Shown: positions 51,702 through 61,832, numbered from the stretch's first letter. The stretch is DNA of 64,000 nucleotides from Methylobacterium oryzae (GCF_021398735.1 NZ_CP090349.1:5227001-5291000), one strand, 5' to 3'. The notes: generated by a model from the sequence alone, not told the origin. A program made the numbers and translations.

Positions 51702-54272
51702 TCAGAAGCGCGAGCCGCCGGAGAAGCGGAAGGCCTGGACCTGATCCGCGCCGATATGGCCGAACTTGCCGAGGATCGGGACGAACACCTTCTGACCCTC
51801 GTCCTTGGACAGAGCGTAGGCGTAGTCGAACCGGATCGGGCCGAGCGGCGAGTTCCACAGGATGGACGCGCCGATCGAGGAGCGGATCGCCGCCGTGTCG
51901 CGGACGTTCACGCATTCCGGCTCCACGCCGATCGTGAAGGCGTTGAAGTTGCACTTCCCGGTCGTCGGCGAAATGCCGTTGATGAAGGCGTCGCCGTTCA
52001 CGTTGAAGTTCCGCTGGCCGTGATAGCCGAACAGCGTGCCGGCATCGGCGAAGAGCGCGCCTTTCAGGCCCAGATCCCGCGGAACGAGGGGCAGCGGGAA
52101 CTGCACTTCGAGGGTGCCGCCGACGTAGGTCGAGCCGCCGATGGCGTTCGAGCGGGCGTCGGCGATGCCGACGTCGCGCGGACCGATGCCGTTCGGCGCG
52201 AAGCCGCGGACCAGCGACGGGCCGAGGAAGAACTGGTCGGTCACCCGCAGCGGGTCGTTGTTGAGCGACGAGATGTGGCCGCCCTGGAAGCGGATGAAGC
52301 CGACCACGTCCTCGAAGATCTCCTTGTAGTACCGCGCGTCGGCGGTCACGCGGAAGAACTTGGAGTCGCCGCCCAGGCCCGCGACGTCGGGCTTCAGCTC
52401 GGCGTAGAGACCGTTGCGGGGCGCGCCGATCACGTCGAGGGTCGAGTAGGCGAGCGTCAGGCCGGCCAGCGAGGTCAGCGTGTTGCCCTGCGAGCCCTTG
52501 ATGGCGATCGAGGCCTCGCCGTCATACGCGCAGTTCGGGTAGATCGACTGGCCGCCGATGTTGCGGCCGGTGTTCGGGTCGATCGTGCCCGCCGCGTAGG
52601 TGGCGGTGTAGCCGGGGATCGGGATCGAGCAGTCGTTGTACGGCCGCTTGAGGGTGTTCGGCACCTTCAGCTCGGTGTTGTACAGCGAGTAGCGCAGCGT
52701 GATGCCGAACTCCTCGGTGATCGGCAGGCCGAGGCGCAGCTGACCGCCGTACACCGTGGTCTCGTAGCGCGAGTACCGGGTCAGGTCGGAGTACTTGTAG
52801 AAGGCATCGAAGCCCGCCGCGAGGCGGTAGCCGAGGAAGTACGGCTCGGTGAACGAGAAGTCGACGCCGCGCGAATACTGGCCGCCCGTACCGGCGAGCC
52901 GGACGTACTGGCCACGACCGAGGAAGTTCGACTCGGAGACCGAGACCTCGCCGATGATGCCGTCCTGGGTGGAGTAGCCGCCCGCCACCGAGAACGAGCC
53001 CGTGGGCTGATCCTCGACATCGATGTTGATGACCACCCGGTCCGGGGCCGAGCCCGGCTCGTTCGAGAAGCGGACCTTCTTGAAGAAGCCTAGGCCGTTC
53101 AGGCGCCGCTCGGCGCGGTCGGTCAGCACGCGGTTGTAGGCATCGCCCTCCGCGATATCGAGCTCGCGGCGGATGACGTAGTCGCGGGTGCGGGTGTTGC
53201 CGCGGATGTTGATGCGCTCGACGTAGACGTGCGGGCCGTCCTCGACCACGAAGCCCAGGGAGACTTGGTGGCTCGCCGGGTCGCGCTGGCCGGTCGGGCG
53301 GACCTGCGCGAACGGGTAGCCGGCGCGGTTGACCTGGCGGGTGACGTTGTTGAGCGTCTTCTCGACGTCGTCGGCGTTGTAGACGTCGCCCACGGAGGTG
53401 GCGATGTCGCTGTCGAGCTTCGCGGTGTCGAGGCCCGGCAGGCGGGAATCCACCTGGACGGCGCCGACCCGATACTGCTCGCCCTCGCTCACCGTGATGG
53501 TGATGACGTAGCCGGACTTGTCGCCCTCGACGTAGCGCGCGTCGGCGCTGACCACCTGGAAGTCGGCGTAGCCGTTCTTCAGGTAGTAGCGGCGGACTTG
53601 GTCGAGGTCGTTGGTGATGCGGTCGGGATCGTAGACGTCGGAGGTCTTGATGAACGACAGGAAGTTCATCTCCGAGGAGCTCATCAGCCCCTTCAGCGTC
53701 CGCTCCGAGTAGGCGTTGTTGCCGACGAAGTTGATCGAGAGGATACCGGTCTTGTCGCCCTCGTCGATCTGGTAGATCACGTCGACGCGGCCGTTGGGCA
53801 GGTCGACGGTCCGGTAGGTCACCTTGGCGGTGCCGCGGCCGAAGCGCTTGTAGACGTCGCGGATGCGCGCGAGGTCGGCGTTGATGATCGCCTCGCTGTA
53901 GGGCCCGCGCGACTTGGCCTCGACCACCCCTTCCAGGGTGGCCTTCTCGATCTTCTTGTTGCCCTCGAAGACCACGCGGTTGATCAGGTTGTTCTCGCGG
54001 ACGGTCACCACCGTGCGGCCACCCGACTGGGCGACCTTCACGTCGGAGAACATCCCGCTCGCGAGCAGGTTGCGGCGGGCCTCCTCGGCGGAGCCGGACG
54101 CCGTCCCGGTCACGTAGGACCGGATCGTGTCGGCATCGACGCGCTGGTTGCCCTGGACGACGATCTGCTGCGCCTGGGCAGCCCCGCTCAGGACGACACC
54201 CAGACCGGCAGTGACTAGGACGATGGTTTTCCGCACCGACTTACGTCGGGGCTTCCCCGTCAACGACATCAT
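51702..54272 (-). CDS. bamA: Outer membrane protein assembly factor BamA
   Basis: 856 residues from ATG 54272 (a second ATG follows at once). The signal peptide ([22 protein letters not shown]) precedes five POTRA domains (about 32-430; [77 protein letters not shown]) and a 16-stranded barrel with the conserved loop [14 protein letters not shown] and a terminal Phe (FRFSGGSRF). It inserts beta-barrel proteins into the outer membrane. It follows rseP and precedes lpxD, the standard order. Confidence 0.96.
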   Translation of the reverse strand: MMSLTGKPRRKSVRKTIVLVTAGLGVVLSGAAQAQQIVVQGNQRVDADTIRSYVTGTASGSAEEARRNLLASGMFSDVKVAQSGGRTVVTVRENNLINRVVFEGNKKIEKATLEGVVEAKSRGPYSEAIINADLARIRDVYKRFGRGTAKVTYRTVDLPNGRVDVIYQIDEGDKTGILSINFVGNNAYSERTLKGLMSSSEMNFLSFIKTSDVYDPDRITNDLDQVRRYYLKNGYADFQVVSADARYVEGDKSGYVITITVSEGEQYRVGAVQVDSRLPGLDTAKLDSDIATSVGDVYNADDVEKTLNNVTRQVNRAGYPFAQVRPTGQRDPASHQVSLGFVVEDGPHVYVERINIRGNTRTRDYVIRRELDIAEGDAYNRVLTDRAERRLNGLGFFKKVRFSNEPGSAPDRVVINIDVEDQPTGSFSVAGGYSTQDGIIGEVSVSESNFLGRGQYVRLAGTGGQYSRGVDFSFTEPYFLGYRLAAGFDAFYKYSDLTRYSRYETTVYGGQLRLGLPITEEFGITLRYSLYNTELKVPNTLKRPYNDCSIPIPGYTATYAAGTIDPNTGRNIGGQSIYPNCAYDGEASIAIKGSQGNTLTSLAGLTLAYSTLDVIGAPRNGLYAELKPDVAGLGGDSKFFRVTADARYYKEIFEDVVGFIRFQGGHISSLNNDPLRVTDQFFLGPSLVRGFAPNGIGPRDVGIADARSNAIGGSTYVGGTLEVQFPLPLVPRDLGLKGALFADAGTLFGYHGQRNFNVNGDAFINGISPTTGKCNFNAFTIGVEPECVNVRDTAAIRSSIGASILWNSPLGPIRFDYAYALSKDEGQKVFVPILGKFGHIGADQVQAFRFSGGSRF

Positions 54273-54694
54273 GCAATCGCCCGTTTCTGTTCTGGTCGCG
54301 GGGGTTAGCCCGTCACGGGCGACCGTTGATCGGCCGTCCCGTCACCTGGTCCAAGCGTGGCTTCGGTCCAAGCGTAGCTCTTAGCGGGATTCCCCTGCCA
54401 AGCAAACGCGCGGGAGGCCATCGTCAGGGGATTTTGGGGGGTCGTGGCCTTCGCGCCACTTAACGGTGCGGTCAGCTTACGGGCAAACCGCGGATCATGG
54501 TGAACGCGCCGTAAACGCCTGAGCGACCGGCCCTTTTTCGCGCCGCTCACGGTCGCGTGAACGTCCCGTTAACCCCGTTTCGACGCTTCGGCGGGGCGTC
54601 ATCCGGGCGGTGTCCGGGCGAGATCGCGGCGGGATTGGGGCAGTGTTTCCGGTGGAGATCCGGCGGCGATCCTCGGATCCCCGCCGGCCCCGGA
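54273..54694 (-). other. Intergenic region upstream of bamA
   Basis: 422 bp between rseP and bamA, both leftward. The gap is large for this cluster and probably holds a separate bamA promoter. The part at 54360-54480 is less GC-rich. A possible 81-residue frame here has no recognisable features, so no gene is called. Confidence 0.4.
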
Positions 54695-55849
54695 TCAGGT
54701 GTTCCGCCAGGAGGCGCCGAGGTTGAGGATGTCGTTCCAGGCGGCGAACAGCATCAGCATCAGCACGAGGGCGAGGCCGATGCGGAAGCCGATCTCCTGG
54801 GCCCGCTCGCTCAGCGGGCGGCCGCGCACCACCTCGAAGGCGTAGAACAGCAGGTGGCCGCCATCGAGCAGTGGCACCGGGAACAGGTTGAGCAAGCCGA
54901 TCGAGACGGAGAGCAGGGCGATCAGCCCGACCAGGCCGCCGACGCCGCCGGTCTTGGCGACCTCGCCGGAGACGCGGGCGATGCCGATCGGACCCGAGAG
55001 CTGGTCGGCGGATTCCCGCCCGGTCACGAGCTTGCCGAGATACGAGAAGGTGCGCTCGACGACGAAGTAGGTCTCCTTCACGCCGAGATTGAGCGAGTCG
55101 AGCGCCCCGTACTGCACCAGTCGCGCCTCGGAGCCCGCGGGCGAGCGGATGCCGAGCCGGCCGATCCGGTGGCGGCCGAACGGCGTCTTCTCCTCGAAGG
55201 TGGCCGGCGTCGCCTGGATGGTGATGGGCTGGTCGTTGCGCTCCACCGTGAAGGTCAGCGGCGTCCCGGCGCTGCCGGTCACCGTGCGGTACATGGCGTT
55301 GAAGTCGCCGATCTTCTCGCCGTCGATCGCGGTGATCACGTCGCCGGGCTGGAAGCCGGCCTGGGCGGCGACGCTGTTCGGCTCCACCGACGAGACCCGG
55401 GCGGGCAGCTCGTAGCGGCCGCCGAGCCAGATGGCGCCCGCGAAGAGCAGGATCGCCAGGATGAAGTTGGCCACCGGGCCCGCGGCGACGATCGCGGCGC
55501 GCTTGGACACGGGCTGGGTCGGGAAGCTGATCGCCCGCTCGTGCGGGCTCATCCGGGCGACCGCTTCGGGATCGGGCATGCTGGCGCCGTTCACGTCGCC
55601 GTGGAACTTCACGTAGCCGCCGAGCGGGATCGCGCAGACCTTCCAGCGGGTGCCGCGCCGGTCGTTGAACCCGAACAGCTCGGGACCGAAGCCGAGCGAG
55701 AAGGCGTGCACGCCGACCCCGCACCAGCGCCCGACCAGGAAGTGGCCCATCTCGTGTACGAACACCACGACGGTGAGCACGAACAGGAACGGGATCACGG
55801 CGCCGAAGAAACCGCCGGCGGTTCCGCCCATCGCGTTGAGGAAGTCCAT
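54695..55849 (-). CDS. rseP: RseP-type site-2 zinc metalloprotease
   Basis: 384 residues from ATG 55849, preferred over an upstream start that would add an Arg-rich stretch. The zinc motif is FVHEMGHFLVGRWCG near residue 33, with the second site NLFPVPLLDGGHLLFY near residue 335; one PDZ domain lies between (ARVSSVEPNSVAAQAGFQPGDVITAIDGEKI). It is an intramembrane protease that cuts anti-sigma factors or signal-peptide remnants. Normally it directly follows dxr; here an efflux operon separates them. Confidence 0.95.
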   Translation of the reverse strand: MDFLNAMGGTAGGFFGAVIPFLFVLTVVVFVHEMGHFLVGRWCGVGVHAFSLGFGPELFGFNDRRGTRWKVCAIPLGGYVKFHGDVNGASMPDPEAVARMSPHERAISFPTQPVSKRAAIVAAGPVANFILAILLFAGAIWLGGRYELPARVSSVEPNSVAAQAGFQPGDVITAIDGEKIGDFNAMYRTVTGSAGTPLTFTVERNDQPITIQATPATFEEKTPFGRHRIGRLGIRSPAGSEARLVQYGALDSLNLGVKETYFVVERTFSYLGKLVTGRESADQLSGPIGIARVSGEVAKTGGVGGLVGLIALLSVSIGLLNLFPVPLLDGGHLLFYAFEVVRGRPLSERAQEIGFRIGLALVLMLMLFAAWNDILNLGASWRNT

Positions 55850-56029
55850 AAGCCGTATCCTGGCCGTCTCGGCGCCGGCTTCTCGGGCCGGCCATCCGCC
55901 CTGTCTAGCAGATCGGCGGTGCCGACCGCCAACGCAATCCTGCGGCCCGGCCGCGGAAGGTCGCACGCGCCGTCCGATTCCGCACCGGCCGATCGCGCGG
56001 GGTCGGTCCCGCCCGTCGGGGACCGCCCG

Positions 56030-57616
56030 TCAGTGGCCGCCGCCCCCGCCCGCGCCGGCATTCGGCCGCCGGATCATGGGGACCGCGCAGGCCATCGCGA
56101 GGAACAGGACGGTGAGGGACAGGAACACGTCCTCGAAGGCCATGACGAGCCCCTGGATCCGCACCGTGTTGGTCATCGCCTTCAGCGCCATGTCGGAGGC
56201 GGCGCTGCCGTAGGCGTCGAAGCCGCGCTGCATCGCGTCGAGCCGCTCCAGCGCGGCCGTGTTCGCCCAGGTGAAGCGCTCGTGCAGCCGGGCGAGGTGC
56301 AGGTCCCAGCGGTCGTTGAGGATCGTGTTGATCAGCGCGAGCCCGACCGCGCCGCCGAGGTTGCGGGTCAGGTTGAACAGCCCCGACGCGTTCTTCATCC
56401 GCGCCGGCGGCAGCGTGCCCAGCGCGATGTTGTTGATCGGGATCATGCACAGCATCAGCGAGCAGCCGCGCAGGATCTGCGGCACGAGCAGCTCGTAGAA
56501 GTCCCAGTCCTTGGTGAGCCCGGTGACGATCCACGTGCCGCAGGCGAAGCCGACGAAGCCGATCCCCATCATGATCCGGGGATCGACCTTGCCCGAGAGC
56601 CGGCCGGCGATCGGCGCGGTGGCGAACATGCACAGGCCGGAGACGAACATCGTCTCGCCGATCATCAGCGCCGAGTAGCCGCGCACCCGGGCGAGGTAGA
56701 CCGGGTAGATGTAGGTCAGCCCGTAGAGGCCGATGCCCAGCACGAAGCTCGCCACGCAGCCGCTGGCGAAGTTCCGGTCCGAGAAGGCCCTGAGATCGAC
56801 GATCGGCTGCTTCGCCGTGAACACCCGCCAGAAGAACAGCAGCGCCGACGTCCCGCAGACGACCGCGCAGGCGAAGACCGCCTCGTCCTGCAGCCAGTCG
56901 TGGTTGGGCCCCTCCTCCAGCACGTATTCGAGGCAGCCGAGGAAGCCGGCCATGAAGGCGAGTCCGGCCCAGTCGAACGACCGGATCAGGCCGTAATTGG
57001 GCTCGTCGAAATCGACTAGGATCCAGGTCGAGACCGTCACGAAGATGCCCGGCACGACGTTGATCAGGAACAGCCAGTGCCAGGACATCAAGTCGGTCAG
57101 GTAGCCGCCCACCGTCGGCCCGATCGTCGGCGCCAGCGTCGCCACGAGGCCGATCATCGGCGAGACGATGGTCCGCTTCGAGGGCGGGAAGATCGTGAAG
57201 GCCGCGGCGAAGACGGTCGGGATCATGCCGCCGCCGATGAAGCCCTGGAGCGCCCGCCAGACGATCATCTCGCCGATCGACGAGGAGGTGGCGCACATCA
57301 GGCTCATCAGGGTGAAGCCGCCCGCCGAGATGGCGAACATCCAGCGCGTCGAGAGCACCCGCGACAGGGTGCCGGAGAGCGGGATCGAGATGACCTCGGC
57401 GATCAGGTAGCTGGTCTGGACCCAGGGGATCTCGTCGCCGGAGGCCGAGAGGCCGGCCTGGATCTCGTTCAGGGAGGCCGAGACGATCTGGATGTCCAGG
57501 ATCGCCATGAACATGCCGAAGACCATGCAGACGAACGCCACCATGCGGCGGCGGTCGAGGGGCGGCTCGGCGGCGCGGATCGGCGCGCCGGGCGCGAGGG
57601 CGGCACTGGCGGCCAT
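56030..57616 (-). CDS. emrB: DHA2 family multidrug efflux MFS permease (EmrB type)
   Basis: 528 residues from ATG 57616, 8 bp after emrA. Fourteen membrane helices are predicted as expected for DHA2. Characteristic blocks are VFGMFMAILDIQIVSASLNEIQAGL in helix 1, WVQTSYLIAEVISIPLSGTLSRVL, WRALQGFIGGGMIPTVFAAAF and GLVATLAPTIGPTVGGYLTDLMSWHWLFLINVVPG. With EmrA and an outer-membrane TolC-like channel it would expel hydrophobic compounds using protons. The C-terminus is Gly-rich. The operon is controlled by the divergent TetR gene. Confidence 0.94.
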   Translation of the reverse strand: MAASAALAPGAPIRAAEPPLDRRRMVAFVCMVFGMFMAILDIQIVSASLNEIQAGLSASGDEIPWVQTSYLIAEVISIPLSGTLSRVLSTRWMFAISAGGFTLMSLMCATSSSIGEMIVWRALQGFIGGGMIPTVFAAAFTIFPPSKRTIVSPMIGLVATLAPTIGPTVGGYLTDLMSWHWLFLINVVPGIFVTVSTWILVDFDEPNYGLIRSFDWAGLAFMAGFLGCLEYVLEEGPNHDWLQDEAVFACAVVCGTSALLFFWRVFTAKQPIVDLRAFSDRNFASGCVASFVLGIGLYGLTYIYPVYLARVRGYSALMIGETMFVSGLCMFATAPIAGRLSGKVDPRIMMGIGFVGFACGTWIVTGLTKDWDFYELLVPQILRGCSLMLCMIPINNIALGTLPPARMKNASGLFNLTRNLGGAVGLALINTILNDRWDLHLARLHERFTWANTAALERLDAMQRGFDAYGSAASDMALKAMTNTVRIQGLVMAFEDVFLSLTVLFLAMACAVPMIRRPNAGAGGGGGH

Positions 57617-57624
57617 CGCCGGTC

Positions 57625-58887
57625 TCAGCGGCTGGCGGTGCTGACCGGCCGCGGCGCGGAGGCGCGGTCGAGGACGGAGCGGTCCGCGCCGGTGCGGGTA
57701 TCGACCCGGACCACCGCCGACAGGCCCGGCCGCAGCAGGCCCTCGCGGGCGACCTCCTCGGGCACGCGCACCCGCACGGGCAGGCGCTGGACGATCTTGG
57801 TGAAGTTGCCGGTGGCGTTGTCGGGCGGCAGCAGGCTGAACACCGAGCCGGAGGCCGGCGAGAACGATTCCACCACGGCGTGGATCTCGCGGTCCGGATA
57901 GGCGTCGACCGTCACGGTCACCGGCTGGCCGGGACGCATGCGCTCGACCTGGGTCTCCTTGAAGTTCGCGTCGATCCGGACGCTCTGGAGCGGGACCAGG
58001 GCGGCGATCCGCGTGCCGGGCCCGACATAGGCGCCGGCCTCGACGGCCTTGTTGCCGACCACCCCGTCGAAGGGCGCGCGGATCGCCGTGAAGTCGAGGT
58101 CGCGCCGGGCCCGGTCGACGGCGGTGCGGAGCTCCGCCGCGAGGCTCTCCGCCTCGCGCTTCTGCGCCTGGAGCACGTCCACGTTGGCGCGGGCCGCGAG
58201 GAGGCCGGCCTCCATGGCCTTCACGGAGGCCTCGGTGCGGTCGCGGTCGGCGCGGGTCTGGTCGATGCGCGACTTGGCGACGTAATCCGCCTGCATCTGC
58301 GTCGACCGGGCGAAGTCGGCCTGGGCGCGGACGGCGTCGGCGCGGGTCGCGTCGAGCTGCGCGGCGGCCTGGGCGACCTGGGCCTGCGCCGCCTCGGCCT
58401 GCCGGCCGATCCGCGCGATCGTGCTCTCCTGGGTGGCGAGCTTGTCCTGCGCCGCCTGCAGCGCGAGGCGGTAGTCGCCGTCGTCGAGCTTGGCGATGAC
58501 GTCGCCCTTCTTCACCGCGAGGCCGTTCACGACCGGGACCGACTGGAGATAGCCCGGGATCTTGGCCGCCAGGACCGAGATGTCGGCCTGGACGTAGGCG
58601 TCGTCGGTCGAGACGAAGAACCGCCCGACGGTCCACCACTGCCATCCCTGATACGCGCCGCCGCCCAGGGAGGCCGTCAGCAGTCCGAGCAGGACGAGCC
58701 GCTTCACGGAGCGCTTGCGGGCGGGCGGCGCCTCGACCGGCACGGGTGTCGGCAGGGACGCCGCGGCGGGGGCCGGCGCGGCCGGCGCCGTGCGCTCGGC
58801 GCGCGCCTCGTCCCCGGCCTCGATTCGGGCCTCAATAGCGGCATCGAGACCGGAATTCGGCCGATCGGCGTCCTCGCGGAGGGACAT
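57625..58887 (-). CDS. emrA: EmrA/HlyD-type membrane fusion protein
   Basis: 420 residues. The N-terminal ~55 residues are polar/Ala-rich, then one membrane helix (LVLLGLLTASLGGGAYQGWQWW, about 66-87). Next are the barrel-sandwich start (FFVSTDDAYVQADISVLAAKIPGYLQSVPVVNGLAVKKGDVIAKLDD), a long coiled-coil hairpin (about 135-255) and the second half (FTAIRAPFDGVVGNKAVEAGAYVGPGTRI, ETQVERMRPGQPVTVTVDAYPD). It bridges the EmrB pump to an outer-membrane channel across the periplasm. Two perfect TetR-type operators lie just upstream. Confidence 0.94.
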   Translation of the reverse strand: MSLREDADRPNSGLDAAIEARIEAGDEARAERTAPAAPAPAAASLPTPVPVEAPPARKRSVKRLVLLGLLTASLGGGAYQGWQWWTVGRFFVSTDDAYVQADISVLAAKIPGYLQSVPVVNGLAVKKGDVIAKLDDGDYRLALQAAQDKLATQESTIARIGRQAEAAQAQVAQAAAQLDATRADAVRAQADFARSTQMQADYVAKSRIDQTRADRDRTEASVKAMEAGLLAARANVDVLQAQKREAESLAAELRTAVDRARRDLDFTAIRAPFDGVVGNKAVEAGAYVGPGTRIAALVPLQSVRIDANFKETQVERMRPGQPVTVTVDAYPDREIHAVVESFSPASGSVFSLLPPDNATGNFTKIVQRLPVRVRVPEEVAREGLLRPGLSAVVRVDTRTGADRSVLDRASAPRPVSTASR

Positions 58888-58906
58888 ATCAGCGCCTCGA
58901 CATCAA

Positions 58907-58925
58907 TGACCGAACCGTTCGGTCA
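58907..58925. promoter_or_regulatory. TetR operator 1 (emrAB side)
   Basis: A perfect inverted repeat TGACCGAAC-C-GTTCGGTCA lies 19 bp upstream of the emrA start codon. Its half-site is identical to operator 2. Confidence 0.85.
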
Positions 58926-58972
58926 ATAACGAGGCACGGCTTGACGCGCCCCCGAAGAAGCCGCAGGTTATT

Positions 58973-58993
58973 TTGACCGAACGGTTCGGTCAA
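58973..58993. promoter_or_regulatory. TetR operator 2 (tetR side)
   Basis: A perfect inverted repeat with half-site TTGACCGAAC around a central G, 31 bp before the tetR start codon. It shares 9 bp half-sites with operator 1, so one regulator probably governs both divergent promoters. Confidence 0.85.
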
Positions 58994-59024
58994 GCGTGAC
59001 GGTGTCACGGTGCGGAGCGGGATC

Positions 59025-59663
59025 ATGGCTCAGGGTGCGGCGTTGGAGCGGGGTCAGGCCCAGCACGAGGGCGACAAGCGGCAGCAGATCCTCGAGGGCG
59101 CGCGGACGGTGTTCCTGGCGGCGGGGTTCGACGGCGCCAGCATGGGCGAAATCGCACGGGCGGCCGGGGTCTCGAAGGGCACGCTCTACGTCTACTTCGA
59201 GAACAAGGAAGACCTGTTCGAGGCGCTGACCATCCAGGAGAAGGCCAGCCTCGCCGAGGCCCTGTTCACCCTGGACGCGGACGATCCCGACGTGCCGGGC
59301 GTCCTGACCCGGCTCGGAAGCAGCTTCCTGACCGAGATGTGCCGGCCGGCGCACGTCTCGCTGGTCCGCATGGTCATCGGCGCGAGCGAGAAGTTTCCGC
59401 GCTTCGGGCAAGTCTACTACCAGGCCGGTCCGGCCTGCGGCGTCGAGCGCCTCTCGCGCTACCTCGACGCGCAGGTCCAGGCGGGACGCCTGACGATCGC
59501 CGACACCGAGCTCGCGGCCCGGCACTTCCTGCATCTCTGCCAGGCGGGTCTGCTGACCCGCCTGCTGTTCGCGGCGGGCGGCATCGCCGGCGAGGCCGAG
59601 ATGCGCCATCAGGTCGACGAGGCGGTGCGGGTGTTCCTGGCCGGGTACGGCCCCGCGCGCTGA
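59025..59663 (+). CDS. TetR/AcrR family repressor of the emrAB operon
   Basis: 212 residues from ATG 59025, chosen because GGAGCGGG lies about 5-12 nt upstream (GTG 59010 is the alternative). The HTH is at residues ~20-65: KRQQILEGARTVFLAAGFDGASMGEIARAAGVSKGTLYVYFENKEDLF. The C-terminal ligand domain belongs to the AcrR-C group (RFGQVYYQAGPACGVERLSRYLDAQV). It likely represses emrAB and itself by binding the two palindromes between the genes; inducers would be pump substrates. Confidence 0.93.
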   Translation: MAQGAALERGQAQHEGDKRQQILEGARTVFLAAGFDGASMGEIARAAGVSKGTLYVYFENKEDLFEALTIQEKASLAEALFTLDADDPDVPGVLTRLGSSFLTEMCRPAHVSLVRMVIGASEKFPRFGQVYYQAGPACGVERLSRYLDAQVQAGRLTIADTELAARHFLHLCQAGLLTRLLFAAGGIAGEAEMRHQVDEAVRVFLAGYGPAR

Positions 59664-59683
59664 GGCGCGGCTCAGGCGGGAAA

Positions 59684-59775
59684 CGTCTCTGCGAGCGCAG
59701 CGAAGCAACCCAGCGGCGCCACGCTCGCAGAATGTTGCGCCGCCCTGGGTTGCTTCGCTACGCTCGCAATGACGG
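59684..59775. repeat. Dispersed palindromic repeat, copy 4
   Basis: The arms GCGAGCGCAGCGAAGCAACC and GGTTGCTTCGCTACGCTCGC pair closely, around a centre with GCGGCGCC/GGCGGC-like pairing. It lies between convergent tetR and dxr, ending 2 bp before the dxr stop codon. Confidence 0.88.
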
Positions 59776-59776
59776 C

Positions 59777-60955
59777 TCAGCCGGCGGCGCGCAGCTCCGG
59801 CAGGGCCTCGGCGCTCCAGATCCGCACGTGGGCGTCGATGGCGAGCGCCTCGTCGACGTCGGCGGGTGCGGCCCGGTACTGGCCGGCGAAGTGGGTGCAG
59901 GCGCGCTCGACCAGATCGCTGATCCCGTAGAAGCCGATCCGGCCGGCGATGAAGGCCGCCACCGCGATCTCGTTGGCGGCGTTCATCACGGTGGGCGCCG
60001 CGCCTCCGGCGGCCAGGGCCGCGCGGGCGATCCGCAGGCACGGGAAACGCGCCTCGTCCGCGGCCTCGAAGGTCAGCGAGCCGAGCTTCACGAGGTCGAG
60101 GGGCCGGCCGCGCTCGATCGTCAGCCGGTCGCCGAGGCCGAGGCAGTGCGAGATCGGCACGCGCATGTCGGGCAGCGCCAGCTCGGCGGTCACCGCCCCG
60201 TCGAGCCAGTAGACCAGGCCGTGGATCACCGATTGCGGGTGCACGACCACGTCGAGGCGCTCGGGCTCGATGCCGAACAGGTGGTGCGCCTCGATCAGCT
60301 CGAGCCCCTTGTTCATCAGGCTGGCCGAATCGATGTTGATCTTCATGCCCATCGACCAGGTCGGATGGGCGGCGGCCTCGGCCGCGGAGGCGGCGGCGAT
60401 CCGCTCGCGGGTCCAAGTCCGGAACGGGCCGCCCGAGGCCGTGATCATCATGGTGCGGACGTCGGCGAGCGGCCGGCCGGCCAGCGCCTGGCTCAGCGCG
60501 TCGTGCTCGGAATCCATCGGCAGGATCGTGGCGCCGTAGCGGGCGGCGTCGCGCATGAAGGCGTCGCCGGCGCAGACCAGGCTCTCCTTGTTGGCGAGCG
60601 CGACCTTGCGGCCGAGCCGGAGGGCGGCGTGGGTCGATTTCAGCCCGGCCGCCCCGCTCACGGCGGCGACGACGATGTCGGCGTCGCGGGCGGCGGCCTC
60701 CATGACGGCCGCCTCCCCCGCCCCGCTCGGGATGCCGGAGCCCGACAGGGCCTCGGCGAGCGCCGGGCCGGCGGCCTCGTCGGCGAGCGCCGCGAAGGAG
60801 GCGTTGAGCTCGCGGGCGACCTTGGCCAGGGCGACGGGATCCTTGCCGCCGACCAGGGCGCCGACGCGGAACCGGTCGGCGTGCTGCGCCAGGAGGTCGG
60901 CGGTGGAGCGGCCGATCGAGCCGGTGGCGCCGAAGACGGTGACGACCTGGGTCAC
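59777..60955 (-). CDS. dxr: 1-deoxy-D-xylulose 5-phosphate reductoisomerase
   Basis: 392 residues. Dxr makes 2-C-methyl-D-erythritol 4-phosphate, the committed step of the MEP isoprenoid pathway. The NADPH motif is TVFGATGSIGRSTADLLAQH; other blocks are ALANKESLVCAGDAFM, ILPMDSEHDALSQAL (metal-binding Asp and Glu), ITASGGPFR, NPTWSMG-type region (AHPTWSMGMKINIDSASLMNKGLELIEAHHLF) and VVHPQSVIHGLV. It follows cdsA by 19 bp. The family's usual downstream gene rseP is displaced by the efflux operon. Confidence 0.96.
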   Translation of the reverse strand: MTQVVTVFGATGSIGRSTADLLAQHADRFRVGALVGGKDPVALAKVARELNASFAALADEAAGPALAEALSGSGIPSGAGEAAVMEAAARDADIVVAAVSGAAGLKSTHAALRLGRKVALANKESLVCAGDAFMRDAARYGATILPMDSEHDALSQALAGRPLADVRTMMITASGGPFRTWTRERIAAASAAEAAAHPTWSMGMKINIDSASLMNKGLELIEAHHLFGIEPERLDVVVHPQSVIHGLVYWLDGAVTAELALPDMRVPISHCLGLGDRLTIERGRPLDLVKLGSLTFEAADEARFPCLRIARAALAAGGAAPTVMNAANEIAVAAFIAGRIGFYGISDLVERACTHFAGQYRAAPADVDEALAIDAHVRIWSAEALPELRAAG

Positions 60956-60974
60956 GGGTTCAACTCCCTCATCG

Positions 60975-61832
60975 TCACGTGATCAGACCGCCGCCGCGCA
61001 GGGCGAGATAGACGGCCGCCAGCACGGCGACCGCGAAGAATCCGTCGAGCCGGTCCATGACGCCGCCATGGCCGGGGATGATCTTGCCCGAATCCTTGAC
61101 GCCGTAATGGCGCTTCAGTCCGGATTCGATCAGGTCGCCGGCCTGACTCAGCACCGAGGCGAGCGCGCTCACGCCCGCCACGACCGGGAGAGAGGCGGCG
61201 CTGGGCAGGGTCATCCCGGCGAGGTCGGCGACCACCGGGACCAGCGTCCCGGCGGCGACCGCGCCGACGAGGCCGCCGAGTGCGCCCGACCACGTCTTGT
61301 TGGGCGAGACCCGGGGCATCAGCTTGGGGCCGCCGATCTTCCGGCCGGCGAAGTAGGCCGCGATGTCGGTGGACCAGACCACCGCGAACATCCAGGCCGG
61401 CCCGACCAGGCCGATGGCGGGGTCGTCGCGCAGGGCCACCGGCACCGCCGCGATCGCCGCCGCGCCGAGCACGCCGAGGAAGGCGCGGAGCCGGCCCCGT
61501 CCGGTCCGCGCCACCGTGGCGCAGGCCGCGGCGCCGAGCAGCAGGACCGCGAGGCAGGCCGGCGTCGGGGCGCCGCCGCGCTGGCAGAGCAGCAGGGCGC
61601 CGAGCGTCGCCGCGCCCAGCGCGATCAGCACCTCGCGGGGCTCGGTGCGGCTCATCACCATCCACTCGGCGAAGCCGACGATGCCGGCGGCGAGCCAGAT
61701 CCCCGCGAAGGGCCAGCCGCCATAGACCAGAGCGGCCAGCACGCCGGCGCCGAGCACGAGGCCCGAGGCAACGCGCAGCCACAGCTCGCGCCGTCCCGAG
61801 GGACGCGCGGCCGGTGCGGCGGCGGAGGTCAC
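60975..61832 (-). CDS. cdsA: Phosphatidate cytidylyltransferase
   Basis: 285 residues from GTG 61832, 19 bp after frr. It makes CDP-diacylglycerol, the precursor of bacterial phospholipids, at the inner membrane. Seven or eight membrane helices are predicted. The family signature is complete near the C-terminus: SGLKRHYGVKDSGKIIPGHGGVMDRLD, preceded by MFAVVWSTDIAAYFAGR and SPNKTWSGALGG. In many alphaproteobacteria uppS lies directly upstream; here there is no room for it. Confidence 0.95.
   Translation of the reverse strand: MTSAAAPAARPSGRRELWLRVASGLVLGAGVLAALVYGGWPFAGIWLAAGIVGFAEWMVMSRTEPREVLIALGAATLGALLLCQRGGAPTPACLAVLLLGAAACATVARTGRGRLRAFLGVLGAAAIAAVPVALRDDPAIGLVGPAWMFAVVWSTDIAAYFAGRKIGGPKLMPRVSPNKTWSGALGGLVGAVAAGTLVPVVADLAGMTLPSAASLPVVAGVSALASVLSQAGDLIESGLKRHYGVKDSGKIIPGHGGVMDRLDGFFAVAVLAAVYLALRGGGLIT

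Noticed and set aside
54305..54550. Open frame of 81 codons upstream of bamA.
   Set aside because: It covers the likely bamA promoter, has no ribosome site of note and no family-like features.
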